A DNA stretch of 64,000 nt from a virus: positions 88,426-152,425 of IMG/VR virus record IMGVR_UViG_3300010396_000003; one strand, 5' to 3'. A program made the translations under genes and the position numbers. Below, one piece after another: positions 7,508 through 15,751 of this stretch. Position 1 is the first letter of the stretch. Every line of letters begins with the position of its first letter. The notes under the pieces were generated by a model, which did not search any database, was not told the DNA's origin, and worked only from the letters and a program-made list of their open reading frames with translations.

Positions 7508-7792
7508 TTGAAATCCAAAGCCGTTGCACCTGGTTGCAGCAGTTACCACCTGGCCGGCGTCCAGATCGCCTTACGTGGCAGCAGTGGGGTACCAAGCTCG
7601 GGGTATCAACAAAATCCGCATGGAAAAATTGAACTGGATTTCAACCTAAACAAATCCGCGTCTTCTACTAATTATTATGTTGCGTTTATTGATTCCACAG
7701 GACTTACCTCGGAAAACGCAGTCGTTTATGCAGAACCGGCGCGTCTAACGGCATTCTGTATAAATATTAGCCGCGATTTCCCAGTCACTTAG
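7508..7792 (+). pseudogene. Possible remnant of a secreted host-type protein
   Basis: A plus-strand frame of 94 codons with only a TTG start and no ribosome site, isolated between minus-strand operons. The translation (GKIELDFNLNKSASSTNYY, VAFIDSTGLTSENAVVY) reads like the C-terminal end of a real beta-rich protein rather than a random shadow. I think it is a leftover fragment, possibly captured from a host. It ends four bases inside the convergent 7789-7965 gene. Confidence 0.3.
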
Positions 7793-7965
7793 GCTGATTT
7801 TAGCACCCACTTCGGATCTTTCAAAAGGCAAACAGCAATACGCATGTGACACTCAGGACATTCTAAGTGCCAGGCGAATCCTTGGAAAACTTTTACGCCT
7901 TCAAATTCAGGCGACTTCCATTCGCCATCTCTTTTTGCTGGACAGTCTAAATGGATCAGTTGCAT
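7789..7965 (-). CDS. Small zinc-ribbon-like protein
   Basis: Fifty-eight residues from ATG at 7965 with GGTGAG eight bases upstream, 32 bases after the terminase stop. Contains DCPAK and ECPECHMRIAVC, a plausible four-Cys zinc site. It lies downstream of the large terminase gene and would be co-transcribed with it. Function unknown. Confidence 0.5.
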   Translation of the reverse strand: MQLIHLDCPAKRDGEWKSPEFEGVKVFQGFAWHLECPECHMRIAVCLLKDPKWVLKSA

Positions 7966-7997
7966 GCGCTCACCATCGCGCGATGCAAGAACAAATG

Positions 7998-9617
7998 CTA
8001 CCGAGAAAATATTCGGCCGGAAACTTTTTTGATCGAGGATAATGCTCGCTGTTTTAAATCTGCGAGCTGCGCTTGATCACCACACGCGGCGCAGCGATAT
8101 CCTCCACCGCCAACTGGATGTAAAATATTGCAACCGCATTTTTTGCATCCCGGCGTCTGATCGTTTGTAGCGACCGCAGCCATATTCTCGCTCGGAATTT
8201 TCTCGATGTTTTTTTCGTCAGACAGGGCGGCGGCATTAAAATTTCCTGAACGGTTTATGATCTCATTTGCGGTCAATCCCGATTCTTTCATTTGTTTTCC
8301 CCATTCAAGTAATCCATATTGCCCACCGCCGGTTAATTCGGTAGCAGCCCAAACGCAGGCGTCATAACGATTTGGAGATCGTGTAGTACCGGGTACATAG
8401 GAGCACCATTCATCCTCGAGTTGAGGCATTTCACCGACGATATGACAACGTTTTTGTTGGAAGAGGACGGCGATAGGTTCCGCGCGGGCATATTTACCGC
8501 GGCTGGCATGAACTTCGCGAACGGGAACATTTTGATCGACGTTATAGATTGTAGATTTACACATATCGCCACCGAAGTTTGTTTCGACGCTGATGCAATC
8601 GGCTTGGCTGGAGTGATACGAGGAGACGGCGGCGGAAGCCCACCCCTCCGGGGTGGAGAGCACGGAATTGTCTTGGAGGATATAGACATGATCATCTTCA
8701 CCGAGACCAGCGACGACGATACCGCATTCGGTGGTAGTAGAGCCGCTGGGGTCCACACCGACAACGATACGTTTTAAGGCTGGAACATCTACTGGGGTAA
8801 CGCGGGTTTTTTCAATGCTTTTACGGTCGAGTAGTGCGCCTGGTACTTCGTCCATTTCCTGCGCGAGGATTTCTTGGCGATAGGCCAAAGGGGTCATGTT
8901 GGCTTTAGCGAACTCGCGGCCGGCTTCTGAGATATACGGGTTGTCGTACATGGTGTAATGCAAACAGAGCCAGTTGGGATCGGATTTGCGCTGCTTAAAC
9001 ATTTTCATGGCATGACGTGGATCCTTGGCTTTGCAGACGGCGGACCGATGGAAGGGATCGGGCGGGGTGAAAATGATAATCAGGTCGCCGTTCGTATCGA
9101 TGATGAGGGGGTAGCCGCACTTATCCAAAGTGTCTTCATTCATCATGCTAAATTCTTCAAGGATCAACAGGTCGGCGCGATCACCGCGGAGGGTATCCGC
9201 GTTGAACGCGGTTTTGCACTTGATGCGTTGCGACCGCTGTTCGGTAGGATCGATATCCGGGGTACGCAATTCGATGAGATGGTCATTGGCGCCGTCCAGG
9301 ATATAGAACAGGCTTTTATAGCGTTCATCCGTAAAAAGATTGTGCAAAGCCTTTTTGACTTCTGACCAAAACGAATCGATTTGTTCGGCGGTAGGAGCGG
9401 CATATAAGACGCGCTTACCATCGAGGAATGCAAGAACAGCTTGAATAGCGACACCGGCAGTTTTGCCGGAACGTCGGCCGGCGAGGATCATACGAAACTT
9501 TTTTTCGCATAGACCGTAAGGGTCATAGCGTTTATCGATAAAGAGTTTTTGCTTGTCGTGGGGTTCCGGCAGAATAATTTCGCAATCGATTTTTACGCGG
9601 TAGACGTCATCAGCCAT
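7998..9617 (-). CDS. terL: Terminase large subunit
   Basis: A 539-residue packaging motor. ATPase domain: Walker A AGRRSGKT (about residues 46-53) and Walker B DLLILEEF (about 149-156), with a TPPD coupling segment after it. Nuclease domain: VGVDPSGS (about 288) and VETNFGGD (about 345) supply acidic residues, and SPNRYDACVWA the last helix. A four-Cys ribbon (CKKCGCN ... CAACG, about 492-512) is appended at the C terminus, which is unusual. The protein ends SGRIFSR. It follows the DUF5681-type proteins, as expected for a packaging cassette. Confidence 0.92.
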   Translation of the reverse strand: MADDVYRVKIDCEIILPEPHDKQKLFIDKRYDPYGLCEKKFRMILAGRRSGKTAGVAIQAVLAFLDGKRVLYAAPTAEQIDSFWSEVKKALHNLFTDERYKSLFYILDGANDHLIELRTPDIDPTEQRSQRIKCKTAFNADTLRGDRADLLILEEFSMMNEDTLDKCGYPLIIDTNGDLIIIFTPPDPFHRSAVCKAKDPRHAMKMFKQRKSDPNWLCLHYTMYDNPYISEAGREFAKANMTPLAYRQEILAQEMDEVPGALLDRKSIEKTRVTPVDVPALKRIVVGVDPSGSTTTECGIVVAGLGEDDHVYILQDNSVLSTPEGWASAAVSSYHSSQADCISVETNFGGDMCKSTIYNVDQNVPVREVHASRGKYARAEPIAVLFQQKRCHIVGEMPQLEDEWCSYVPGTTRSPNRYDACVWAATELTGGGQYGLLEWGKQMKESGLTANEIINRSGNFNAAALSDEKNIEKIPSENMAAVATNDQTPGCKKCGCNILHPVGGGGYRCAACGDQAQLADLKQRALSSIKKVSGRIFSR

Positions 9618-10107
9618 CTTTTTTTTCTTCGTCTACAACCATAATCGGTTGAGCTTGCGAAGCCTCTTGAATTTGTCCTAATGCATCGCCGATGGTCGCC
9701 GGCGGTGCTTCTGGCAATTGGGGAACGTCAATCACCTCGATCGTCTTCATTTCGGGCGGTTTACGCTGAACAAACTTCACATTAAAGTCGAACGAAACCT
9801 TTTCACCCTGCGATACTTCAAAACGAGCCACAGCTTTTCCTTCAGTAGCTTCGCGGAGCTCTTTAGCGGCAAGGGTGCCGCGGCTATCGGTCATAATGGC
9901 CGCTTTGATTCTCTGTAACGCGATGACTCGAGCCCAGGTAGTGCCAGCGGGAAGGCGCAGTTCACGTAAAATCTGAGGATGCGCTGGTTCAAGCAAGGCA
10001 ATACGGTATTCGTCGACCAAGAGACGAGCGGTTTGCGCGCCGACGCCTACGGTACGCGGTTTACCGACAAATGGATGTCCTGTTTTAAACGAGCCCTTGG
10101 TTGCCAT
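9610..10107 (-). CDS. Probable terminase small subunit or DUF5681-like protein
   Basis: A 165-residue protein overlapping the start of the large terminase gene by 8 bases. Its beginning (SFKTGHPFVGKPRTVG) has the Phe-Lys-x-Gly ... Gly-Lys-Pro-Arg layout seen in DUF5681-type phage proteins often encoded just before terL. The centre is helical (about 25-90) and the C terminus is Pro-rich and acidic. Position supports DNA recognition for packaging. No typical helix-turn-helix is obvious, so the assignment is contextual. Confidence 0.5.
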   Translation of the reverse strand: MATKGSFKTGHPFVGKPRTVGVGAQTARLLVDEYRIALLEPAHPQILRELRLPAGTTWARVIALQRIKAAIMTDSRGTLAAKELREATEGKAVARFEVSQGEKVSFDFNVKFVQRKPPEMKTIEVIDVPQLPEAPPATIGDALGQIQEASQAQPIMVVDEEKKDG

Positions 10108-10327
10108 AGATCTCTCTCATAAGTTTCAACATTTCCGCGCTATTCAAGGCTTTGCGTCTCCAGAAGCGAATGCCTGGTCGCCTGTGCAGTCCGCGCCGCG
10201 GTCTGCCTTTAAGATTTCCACTCTGTCCGGGCTTGAACATTGTGGAGGGGTTGGCGCTCACGCCTTTCTTCCAGTTCGGGTTGCCGGCAGTTGGATAGCG
10301 CTTGTTGTATTTGTATGCCACGGGCAA
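10085..10327 (-). CDS. Small protein with DUF5681 signature motif
   Basis: Eighty residues carrying FKPGQSGNLKGRPR (about 32-45), a close match to the hallmark of DUF5681 proteins, repeated in looser form as NPNWKKGVSANP. It overlaps the next gene by 23 bases in another frame. Either two small terminase-associated proteins exist, or one ancestral DUF5681 protein has been split. Start at ATG 10327; 93 bases separate it from the divergent plus operon. Confidence 0.5.
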   Translation of the reverse strand: MPVAYKYNKRYPTAGNPNWKKGVSANPSTMFKPGQSGNLKGRPRRGLHRRPGIRFWRRKALNSAEMLKLMREIYGNQGLV

Positions 10328-10360
10328 GCATTAACAAAAAAAACGCACAAACGGAAATAA

Positions 10361-10413
10361 CAGGATATTTTTGCTTGACTTGTGATACTATCCTGCGCAT
10401 TCCAAGGACTTAT
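10361..10413 (+). promoter_or_regulatory. Divergent control region of the plus-strand operon
   Basis: An AT-rich segment with TTGACT at 10375 and an extended -10-like TGATACTAT. GATACTATC is also a near-perfect palindrome that could be an operator. TTGACT and TACTAT are too close to act together, so the exact promoter is unclear. The leader ends AGGAAATG at 10421. Confidence 0.35.
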
Positions 10414-10420
10414 ATAGGAA

Positions 10421-10804
10421 ATGAATCTCAAAACGGTCGCTGAATTTTTGGATAAGTGCTATCCGGATCAAAAAGCGAAGATTGCCATCGATCCAGCCAA
10501 TTCTCAAATGGGGCAAACGGAAATTAGTCTTGGTGATTTAGTGCGAACCGCCGACGACTATCCTTCGGAAAACCTGAAAACAGATAACACGACTTACTTT
10601 CTTAATAGCATCTATCATGAACTGAATGCCGGCAATAAACCGGTTACGGTAGTTTGGGCGTCTCCGACTAACGGCACAATTTGGATGGATGTCCCGACTG
10701 GCGGACCTGGTTCGGAGGACGCCTGTTTTCGCATTCTCGAATTTATGGTTGAAAACAGGAATAAAACTCTGCGGATACCAATGGATAACTCGCAAAAACC
10801 ATGA
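10421..10804 (+). CDS. Hypothetical protein, first gene of the plus operon
   Basis: A 127-residue protein preceded by AGGA three bases before ATG. The first 30 residues (TVAEFLDKCYPDQKAKIAID) and the middle strands look like a small alpha/beta domain. No family recognised. It is coupled by ATGA overlap to the WLRG-family gene behind it. Confidence 0.6.
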   Translation: MNLKTVAEFLDKCYPDQKAKIAIDPANSQMGQTEISLGDLVRTADDYPSENLKTDNTTYFLNSIYHELNAGNKPVTVVWASPTNGTIWMDVPTGGPGSEDACFRILEFMVENRNKTLRIPMDNSQKP

Positions 10805-11181
10805 GAAACGTAAAATCATTTGTAATCAAGCGTACAAAATGGCTCCGAGGCGAAAAGAACAGCACACTCCATCGCACATGTGATGGCAAAGAGTGCTGTT
10901 TGGGAATTTATTTACGCGCGTGCGGATTTTCCATAGCCGACATTCAGGAACACTTAACGCCACAGGGTGTCGCTAAAAAAAGCAAAGTACCAGCTTGGCT
11001 CATAGACGGCAACTCATGTGGTCTTCGCTCGTCGCGAAATGCAGGAAAACTAATGGACATTAACGACGAAATTAATCCTGAGTTATATTCGGCGGTTGAG
11101 CACGCGGATTTTGAGCGTAAACGCGAATTTGAAATCCGCACTATCTTCGCCAAGCACAACGTGAAAGTGACTTTCGTATGA
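10801..11181 (+). CDS. WLRG/CCLG-family phage protein
   Basis: A 126-residue protein with VIKRTKWLRG at the start and GKECCLGIYLRACG about 20 residues later. The same two motifs occur in the minus-strand gene at 51537-51965, so these are paralogs. I recall the pattern from many uncharacterised phage proteins. The paired Cys may bind metal. It starts with ATGA overlap to the gene before it. Confidence 0.65.
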   Translation: MRNVKSFVIKRTKWLRGEKNSTLHRTCDGKECCLGIYLRACGFSIADIQEHLTPQGVAKKSKVPAWLIDGNSCGLRSSRNAGKLMDINDEINPELYSAVEHADFERKREFEIRTIFAKHNVKVTFV

Positions 11182-11202
11182 AGAAGTATTTTGAGGTGAA
11201 AA

Positions 11203-11799
11203 ATGACTCCCGGTGAATTACAAGCGTCCATTTTGATTCTCATGTTGCTGGTCTGTTGCCTTGGGGCAGCTATCATCACGCTCTGTAGGTGGGCTTATTC
11301 TCTATCGGAACAGTTCAAGGAAATAAAACAAGCAATCGACATGCGTGGTCCGACGATCGATTCAATGTTAAGCGGGATCACAACAGTATTTAAGGCTGAG
11401 TTTTCTGCTGTCACAATGAAACTCGCGCAGGTTGCGAAATCGTCTGAAGATAACGATGTTATGCGCGAGGCCAGGATCCTGGCTGCTATCCAAATGCTGG
11501 ATGACAGAACGGCGGCTATCGCGAAATCGGACGATCAAGAATTTATATCCATCAAAAGAGAAATTGAAAGTAAAGCGGTAACCATCCTAAATGAACAAAT
11601 CGCTCATCGCACGGCAATTGAAAAGTCAATTGTAGCCGGCACGCAACTTCTCCAAGAGTATTTTGAGCCTAGCGTGCAAACATCGGTTTGCGAGGATTGT
11701 GGCGGCTCCGGACAGATCACGAAAGAAATAGACCCTCCACTGGTTCGAGCGGTACGCGATTCTATCCGCGGAAAACTGGAGCCAAAAAAGAAATCATGA
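11203..11799 (+). CDS. Membrane-anchored coiled-coil protein with DnaJ-like Cys motif
   Basis: A 198-residue protein. One N-terminal transmembrane helix (about 8-30) is followed by a long helical, probably coiled-coil region (about 33-155). CEDCGGSGQI near residue 163 is the half-site of a DnaJ-type zinc finger. The ribosome site TTTTGAGGTG precedes ATG. It might tether something to the membrane or act in lysis as a spanin-like protein, but nothing proves this. Confidence 0.55.
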   Translation: MTPGELQASILILMLLVCCLGAAIITLCRWAYSLSEQFKEIKQAIDMRGPTIDSMLSGITTVFKAEFSAVTMKLAQVAKSSEDNDVMREARILAAIQMLDDRTAAIAKSDDQEFISIKREIESKAVTILNEQIAHRTAIEKSIVAGTQLLQEYFEPSVQTSVCEDCGGSGQITKEIDPPLVRAVRDSIRGKLEPKKKS

Positions 11800-11963
11800 A
11801 AAATATAACGGTTGGCGATATCGTCTGTTTAAGGAGCGGCGGCCCGTTAATGACGGTATCTTCTGTTTCTCCGGATTATGTAAAAACAGTTTGGTTCGGT
11901 GCCGATAATATTGAGCACAGTGGAGTATTTCCAATTGCAACACTCGAAAGGAAAAACAAATGA
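11796..11963 (+). CDS. DUF2158-like small protein
   Basis: Fifty-five residues from ATG at 11796 (ATGA overlap). The sequence TVGDIVCLRSGGPLMTV ... VKTVWF matches the DUF2158 pattern (GDxVxLKSGGPxMTV ... WF), a small beta-barrel found in bacteria and phages with no known biochemical role. The family assignment is by recognisable motif; function unknown. Confidence 0.65.
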   Translation: MKNITVGDIVCLRSGGPLMTVSSVSPDYVKTVWFGADNIEHSGVFPIATLERKNK

Positions 11964-12451
11964 ACACAGCACTTCTTTGGCAGATCGTAAATCGGCTGGA
12001 ACGAGATCCGGAACGCTTTGATATTACCGCCAGCATTTACGTGGAACCCCGCGGGTTCTTTCAACGGTTATCCGGGGCGTCATGTAAAACCGTGTGCTGT
12101 ATTGCCGGCGAATGTTATCTGGCGTTAAGCGCCGATGCTCAAGATGACATCGAACTTTACGACAATTTCCGTCATGACGAAGACCGGAGTATGCCGTTCT
12201 TAAATATCTTTCACTTCGCCAGACATCAATTCGGACTAACGAACGAACAAGCCCAACGGCTTTTCTTCTTAAAATACTGGCCGACAAAATTCAGGGAGAT
12301 GTATTTGCGCACAGCGGACGGCCGCGAGCGAGTTTATGTGTTACGCCAAGCGGTCGAAGATTTCATTCTGACAAATGGCTGGGAACCGATTGATGACAGG
12401 GAAATCACCGTCAAGATCGAGCGCGGCCAAGTTGTCACAAATATCCAATAG
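11960..12451 (+). CDS. CCI-motif phage protein
   Basis: A 163-residue protein with SCKTVCCIAGE near residue 40 and, later, a segment in which NEQAQRLFFLKYWPTKF recalls the phage family carrying CGTxxCIxG followed by an A..LF motif. A second member lies at 41942-42421. The motif's small loop and Cys pair may bind metal. Coupled by ATGA overlap to the gene before it. Function unknown. Confidence 0.6.
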   Translation: MNTALLWQIVNRLERDPERFDITASIYVEPRGFFQRLSGASCKTVCCIAGECYLALSADAQDDIELYDNFRHDEDRSMPFLNIFHFARHQFGLTNEQAQRLFFLKYWPTKFREMYLRTADGRERVYVLRQAVEDFILTNGWEPIDDREITVKIERGQVVTNIQ

Positions 12452-12465
12452 AAACAGAATAGCGT

Positions 12466-12942
12466 ATGAGCCATCAATTCGAAGCAAACGGAAACAGGCC
12501 GGCTGATCATCCTTACAACCGATGTAAAAAGTGTGGACTGCATCCAACCCAAACCGAAGACTATCCCGAATGTTTAGCAGACCAAACAACAAAAATTCCA
12601 AAAGATAAATGCGGGACTCCTATCACTACCGGAGCATTTATTTCCTATGGGCACGCGCTAGGACGCTGCGCGGGATTGCGTATCGGCAAGGTACTAAATA
12701 TCAAATGGGAACGTAAAGGCTACTCCGGCGATTCCAACTGGAAGATTACCGTGTGGGGCGTCGATGATGATTGGAGCGCTCAAAAAGTAAAATTGTGCCA
12801 AACACGAGGCACGTTGCAATTTCCGGAACGCATTATTGTATTGCCGCCTTCAATGGTTCCCGAGAAATTCAAAAAGCTGCTTGAACCGGTAACACTAGAA
12901 ACAAAAAAAAACAACCGAGTCGCTGGTGATGACGTTTCCTGA
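12466..12942 (+). CDS. Hypothetical protein with N-terminal zinc knuckle
   Basis: A 158-residue protein. The first 40 residues contain YNRCKKCGLHPTQ and PECL, a small metal-binding knuckle. The rest is a beta-rich domain (GKVLNIKWERKGY, WKITVWGVDDDW) that could be a small barrel recognising nucleic acid or a partner. It ends inside the start of the methyltransferase gene. Confidence 0.55.
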   Translation: MSHQFEANGNRPADHPYNRCKKCGLHPTQTEDYPECLADQTTKIPKDKCGTPITTGAFISYGHALGRCAGLRIGKVLNIKWERKGYSGDSNWKITVWGVDDDWSAQKVKLCQTRGTLQFPERIIVLPPSMVPEKFKKLLEPVTLETKKNNRVAGDDVS

Positions 12943-13609
12943 AGAACGCGCGGCAATTACGGAAATCCTCGAGCGGACCGGTAATTCGGTGTGTCTTGTC
13001 GATTTAGGCGCGCACCTGGGCGAAGATACGGCCTGGATGCTTGAAGTATTAAAGGACCATAAAGACGTACAAGCCGTAATGATTGAAGCGGACAGGCTTA
13101 ATTTTAATTTACTTGTGCAAGAGTATTTTCCGAATGTCTCCGACGAAGAACGACAGCAAACGTGCTTGATATCCAGGTCTATAATTGCGGGACATTTCGC
13201 AATCGCAGATCGTAATGGAAGTTGCGATTTTTATTCTTGCACAGCCAGCGGTGGAGGGTTCGGTTCGGTTTATCGGCCAATTCCGGATAAAATTGCCGTA
13301 TCTGTAGACGATTTTAGATTGGTTCGCAACATCCCCTGCATAAAACTTGATACACTATTCGACTTATGTGTCCTTGAATCTATCGACCTATTGTGGGTCG
13401 ATATCCACGGCGCAGAAAAGGATATGATCGCGCACGGACAAAAGGCACTATCTCGAACCAAATACATGATGATCGAAGCTGTGGCGGAATCGATGTACGA
13501 AGGCGCCGCAATGAAAAGCGAGTTGATTGAGATGTTGCCAGGGTGGACGGTGTTGAAAGAATTTCCATGGAACCTATTGCTGAAAAACAATTCATTCGCT
13601 TGTTTGTAA
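12926..13609 (+). CDS. FkbM-family methyltransferase
   Basis: A 227-residue SAM-dependent methyltransferase of the FkbM type. The SAM loop CLVDLGAHLGEDTAW (about 23-37) starts the Rossmann fold, MIEAD (about 51-55) binds the ribose, and the later strand LLWVDIHGAEKDMI is the family's signature region near the active site. FkbM enzymes O-methylate sugars or small molecules. In a phage this could modify host surface glycans or a capsule. GTG 12926 or ATG 12929 are both possible starts. Confidence 0.7.
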   Translation: MMTFPEERAAITEILERTGNSVCLVDLGAHLGEDTAWMLEVLKDHKDVQAVMIEADRLNFNLLVQEYFPNVSDEERQQTCLISRSIIAGHFAIADRNGSCDFYSCTASGGGFGSVYRPIPDKIAVSVDDFRLVRNIPCIKLDTLFDLCVLESIDLLWVDIHGAEKDMIAHGQKALSRTKYMMIEAVAESMYEGAAMKSELIEMLPGWTVLKEFPWNLLLKNNSFACL

Positions 13610-13788
13610 GCCAACAGATTTTTGCGAAGTTACAAGAGCAAGTAATCAAAAAAAAATACGATCCATCATTCCCGAAGCTCGATGGCATTCCGATAACAAT
13701 TAATCCATGGTTCGGGCCGGATGATTGGTTTGGCGAAGATATTGACGGGAAACTTTGGAGGATTGAATATGCCCCGAGGTGTCAATAA
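13567..13788 (+). CDS. Hypothetical protein
   Basis: Seventy-three residues from ATG at 13567, overlapping the methyltransferase by 43 bases; an in-frame ATG at 13543 is an alternative. Helical start (FIRLFVSQQIFAKLQEQV), then a conserved-looking Trp/Gly-rich end (NPWFGPDDWFGEDIDGKLW). The end overlaps the next start by 20 bases and carries its GGAGG. No family recognised. Confidence 0.45.
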   Translation: MEPIAEKQFIRLFVSQQIFAKLQEQVIKKKYDPSFPKLDGIPITINPWFGPDDWFGEDIDGKLWRIEYAPRCQ

Positions 13789-14047
13789 GGAAGCAGCAAA
13801 ACCTACTGTCTTCAAACTAAAACTGAAATTAATGCCACGTGGTCGTAAAGTTTCATTCCAAATTGCTAAAGACACGCTTTCACTTGTTGGATGCGATTTT
13901 AAATATCAGGATCGCCGACCGCTTCAATCTGAATTAGATGCAGCGTACAATTACGCGATACGCGAGCACTTAGCTGCATCGGATAATCCGGTAAAACGCG
14001 TCAAGATGCCGGATTGCGTGGAAAGAGTAAGCACATGGTTCCAGTAA
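13769..14047 (+). CDS. Hypothetical basic protein
   Basis: Ninety-two residues from ATG at 13769, with GGAGG eight bases upstream. A Lys-rich amphipathic start (TVFKLKLKLMPRGRKVSF) leads to a helical C-terminal half. Positive charge suggests nucleic-acid or membrane contact. No family recognised. Confidence 0.5.
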   Translation: MPRGVNKEAAKPTVFKLKLKLMPRGRKVSFQIAKDTLSLVGCDFKYQDRRPLQSELDAAYNYAIREHLAASDNPVKRVKMPDCVERVSTWFQ

Positions 14048-14607
14048 AAAAAGTCATTTTCCTCGATATCGATGGCGTAATGGTGACGCGCTCCAGCGTC
14101 CGGCGACGCGATGTGATTAATGGTCAGTATCATTCCTCCGCCGATCCTCGGTGCGTAAAAAATCTGAACTGGTTAATCGATAAAACCAAGGCGAAAATTG
14201 TTATTTCCAGCGCGTGGCGATACATTGGGCTCCAAGAAATGCGGATCATTCTGCAATTTTGGGGAGTAGACGCGGACGTTATCGACGTCACACCGCGGAG
14301 CCATGAACTAACACAGAAGCGTTACAACTCCAAGGAATGGAAGGCGATTACAGATCCAAAACGCGGCGATGAAATTGCCTGGTGGATATCAAGAAACCAG
14401 CCAGAAGCGTTTGTGATCATAGACGACGACGCCGATATGTGTAGTCTCCTGCCATATCTTGTTCAAACAAAATTCAAGTTCGGTCTAACGAAAGAACGGG
14501 CCGAAGCGGCTGTAAAAATACTGACAGGCGATGCGGCAAGATGTGTAAACTGCGGCGGTATTGATCACTGCCAGCCGGGATGTCAAGCGGGAGATCCTTA
14601 TCCATGA
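14035..14607 (+). CDS. HAD-superfamily phosphatase (RNA-repair HAD type)
   Basis: A 190-residue HAD protein. Motif I is FLDIDGV (nucleophile Asp plus DxD, about 9-15), motif II VISSAWR (about 57-63), and motif III/IV VIIDDDAD (about 132-139). This short-cap layout matches the HAD domains found in RNA-repair (Swiss-Army-knife) proteins and stand-alone phage copies, thought to remove phosphates from nucleic-acid ends or nucleotides. A C-terminal Cys/His cluster (CVNCGGIDHCQPGC) is extra. Start at ATG 14035. Confidence 0.75.
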   Translation: MVPVKKVIFLDIDGVMVTRSSVRRRDVINGQYHSSADPRCVKNLNWLIDKTKAKIVISSAWRYIGLQEMRIILQFWGVDADVIDVTPRSHELTQKRYNSKEWKAITDPKRGDEIAWWISRNQPEAFVIIDDDADMCSLLPYLVQTKFKFGLTKERAEAAVKILTGDAARCVNCGGIDHCQPGCQAGDPYP

Positions 14608-14906
14608 TTTCACGTCGTTCTTTTTTGCACAACATGATTGGCGGCGTCGCTGCGGCGGCCGCGGTTCGTCAATTTCCGTTTCGAGTTTATAGCTTTCCTT
14701 CGGAAATAAAACTAATCAAACCGGAATTTCCATCTTTGGCAAGTGGTGGTCTTATTGAAGCCAATGCGGAGTGGACCTGGTTGGGTCGCGTTATCAATAC
14801 TTCCTTTATGATTGATAAAAAATACTTTCAAGGCGGGCCGGCAAATCTCTATCTCAAATTGGATTCGGATGGACGATTAAACATAAAGAAAATGTTTCGC
14901 TCGTAA
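14604..14906 (+). CDS. Tat-signal secreted protein
   Basis: A 100-residue protein whose first 25 residues (MISRRSFLHNMIGGVAAAAA...) are a textbook twin-arginine signal: SRRSFL, then a weakly hydrophobic Ala-rich core. The mature part has no Cys and no recognised domain. Tat export moves folded proteins across the inner membrane, which is rare for phage-encoded proteins and suggests a host-derived envelope or exclusion factor. It is coupled by ATGA overlap. Confidence 0.6.
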   Translation: MISRRSFLHNMIGGVAAAAAVRQFPFRVYSFPSEIKLIKPEFPSLASGGLIEANAEWTWLGRVINTSFMIDKKYFQGGPANLYLKLDSDGRLNIKKMFRS

Positions 14907-15100
14907 TGCCTGTAAATACACAAATGAGCTACGATATCCACTGTCCGGATTGCGGCGAATTTCGAGACGCCAAGAACGCGGCCAAAGGCTGTCCGCGCTG
15001 TGGGAATAAGCAGGCATTCTCGATGTATCATCGTTACGACATTGATAAGCGTTTCAATACCGAGAGGCAATGGGGCAAAGAAGGCTGGTCACCCAAATGA
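14906..15100 (+). CDS. Small zinc-ribbon protein
   Basis: Sixty-four residues with CPDCGEF and CPRCGN, a classic CxxC...CxxC ribbon (about 13-32). The tail is charged and aromatic. It may bind DNA, RNA or RNA polymerase, but nothing more specific can be read. It starts within TAATG of the previous stop and ends ATGA-coupled to the next gene. Confidence 0.6.
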   Translation: MPVNTQMSYDIHCPDCGEFRDAKNAAKGCPRCGNKQAFSMYHRYDIDKRFNTERQWGKEGWSPK

Positions 15101-15525
15101 AACTTGATCCGTTCATCTTTCAGCGCGAAATGCAAAAAATCGTTAATCAGATGGCGAGCGCGCCGGACCGTGAACATTTTACGCGTTGGTATAAAGCAAA
15201 GCACAACGGTAAGTGGAGGTTGTTCGATATTTTTATCTACGAACTCGATATATCGACCGGCGAATGTCTGTTTAACAACGACGAACCGTTACTGGATCCC
15301 GTGGCGCCAATCGGCGAATATGGCTTTTATCGGCATGCAATCTACGCCATAGGTTCCGGAGTTAACGAGCGACACATGGAATTTTTCGCGGAATGTCTGA
15401 AAATTACTAAGCAAATTGAACTGAAAGAAATTAATCACATCATCGACACAAAAACCGTGCGCGATCAATTCGAATTTATGCGGGATGTTTTCCCGATGTT
15501 TATGGTCGGCCAGGAGTTGTTATGA
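15097..15525 (+). CDS. Hypothetical protein
   Basis: A 142-residue protein from ATG at 15097 (ATGA overlap). Alpha/beta pattern with many aromatic residues (HFTRWYKAKHNGKWRLFDIF). No motif or family recognised. It belongs to a run of four genes in which each start overlaps the preceding stop. Confidence 0.55.
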   Translation: MKLDPFIFQREMQKIVNQMASAPDREHFTRWYKAKHNGKWRLFDIFIYELDISTGECLFNNDEPLLDPVAPIGEYGFYRHAIYAIGSGVNERHMEFFAECLKITKQIELKEINHIIDTKTVRDQFEFMRDVFPMFMVGQELL

Positions 15526-15629
15526 AAGAATGGTGTCTGATACATCCAGTCATGACGTTTCTTTTGGTTCTCGCCGTAGTCTTTACGATTGACAACGCTC
15601 TCGCAAATTATTTCAAGGGAAAGAAATGA
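15522..15629 (+). CDS. 35-residue membrane peptide
   Basis: Begins MKEWCLIHPVMTFLLVLAVV and ends in a short basic tail, so a single membrane span with the C terminus in the cytoplasm. ATGA overlaps on both sides support translation. Function unknown. Confidence 0.5.
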   Translation: MKEWCLIHPVMTFLLVLAVVFTIDNALANYFKGKK

Positions 15630-15751
15630 GAGCCTTAAGCTGGCTCTATATTGGGTGTGCCTTCGTAGTGGCGTTTATGGGCGATCCGAGAGCCATAATT
15701 CCATTCGCAATTGGTGTTTGTTGGGTGTGGTTAGATTGGAGAAATCAATGA
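15626..15751 (+). CDS. 41-residue membrane peptide
   Basis: Two short hydrophobic stretches (LYIGCAFVVAFMG and IIPFAIGVCWVWL) separated by a turn, with Trp near the membrane edges. Coupled by ATGA overlaps to both neighbours. Possibly a two-span hairpin in the inner membrane. Function unknown. Confidence 0.5.
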   Translation: MRALSWLYIGCAFVVAFMGDPRAIIPFAIGVCWVWLDWRNQ

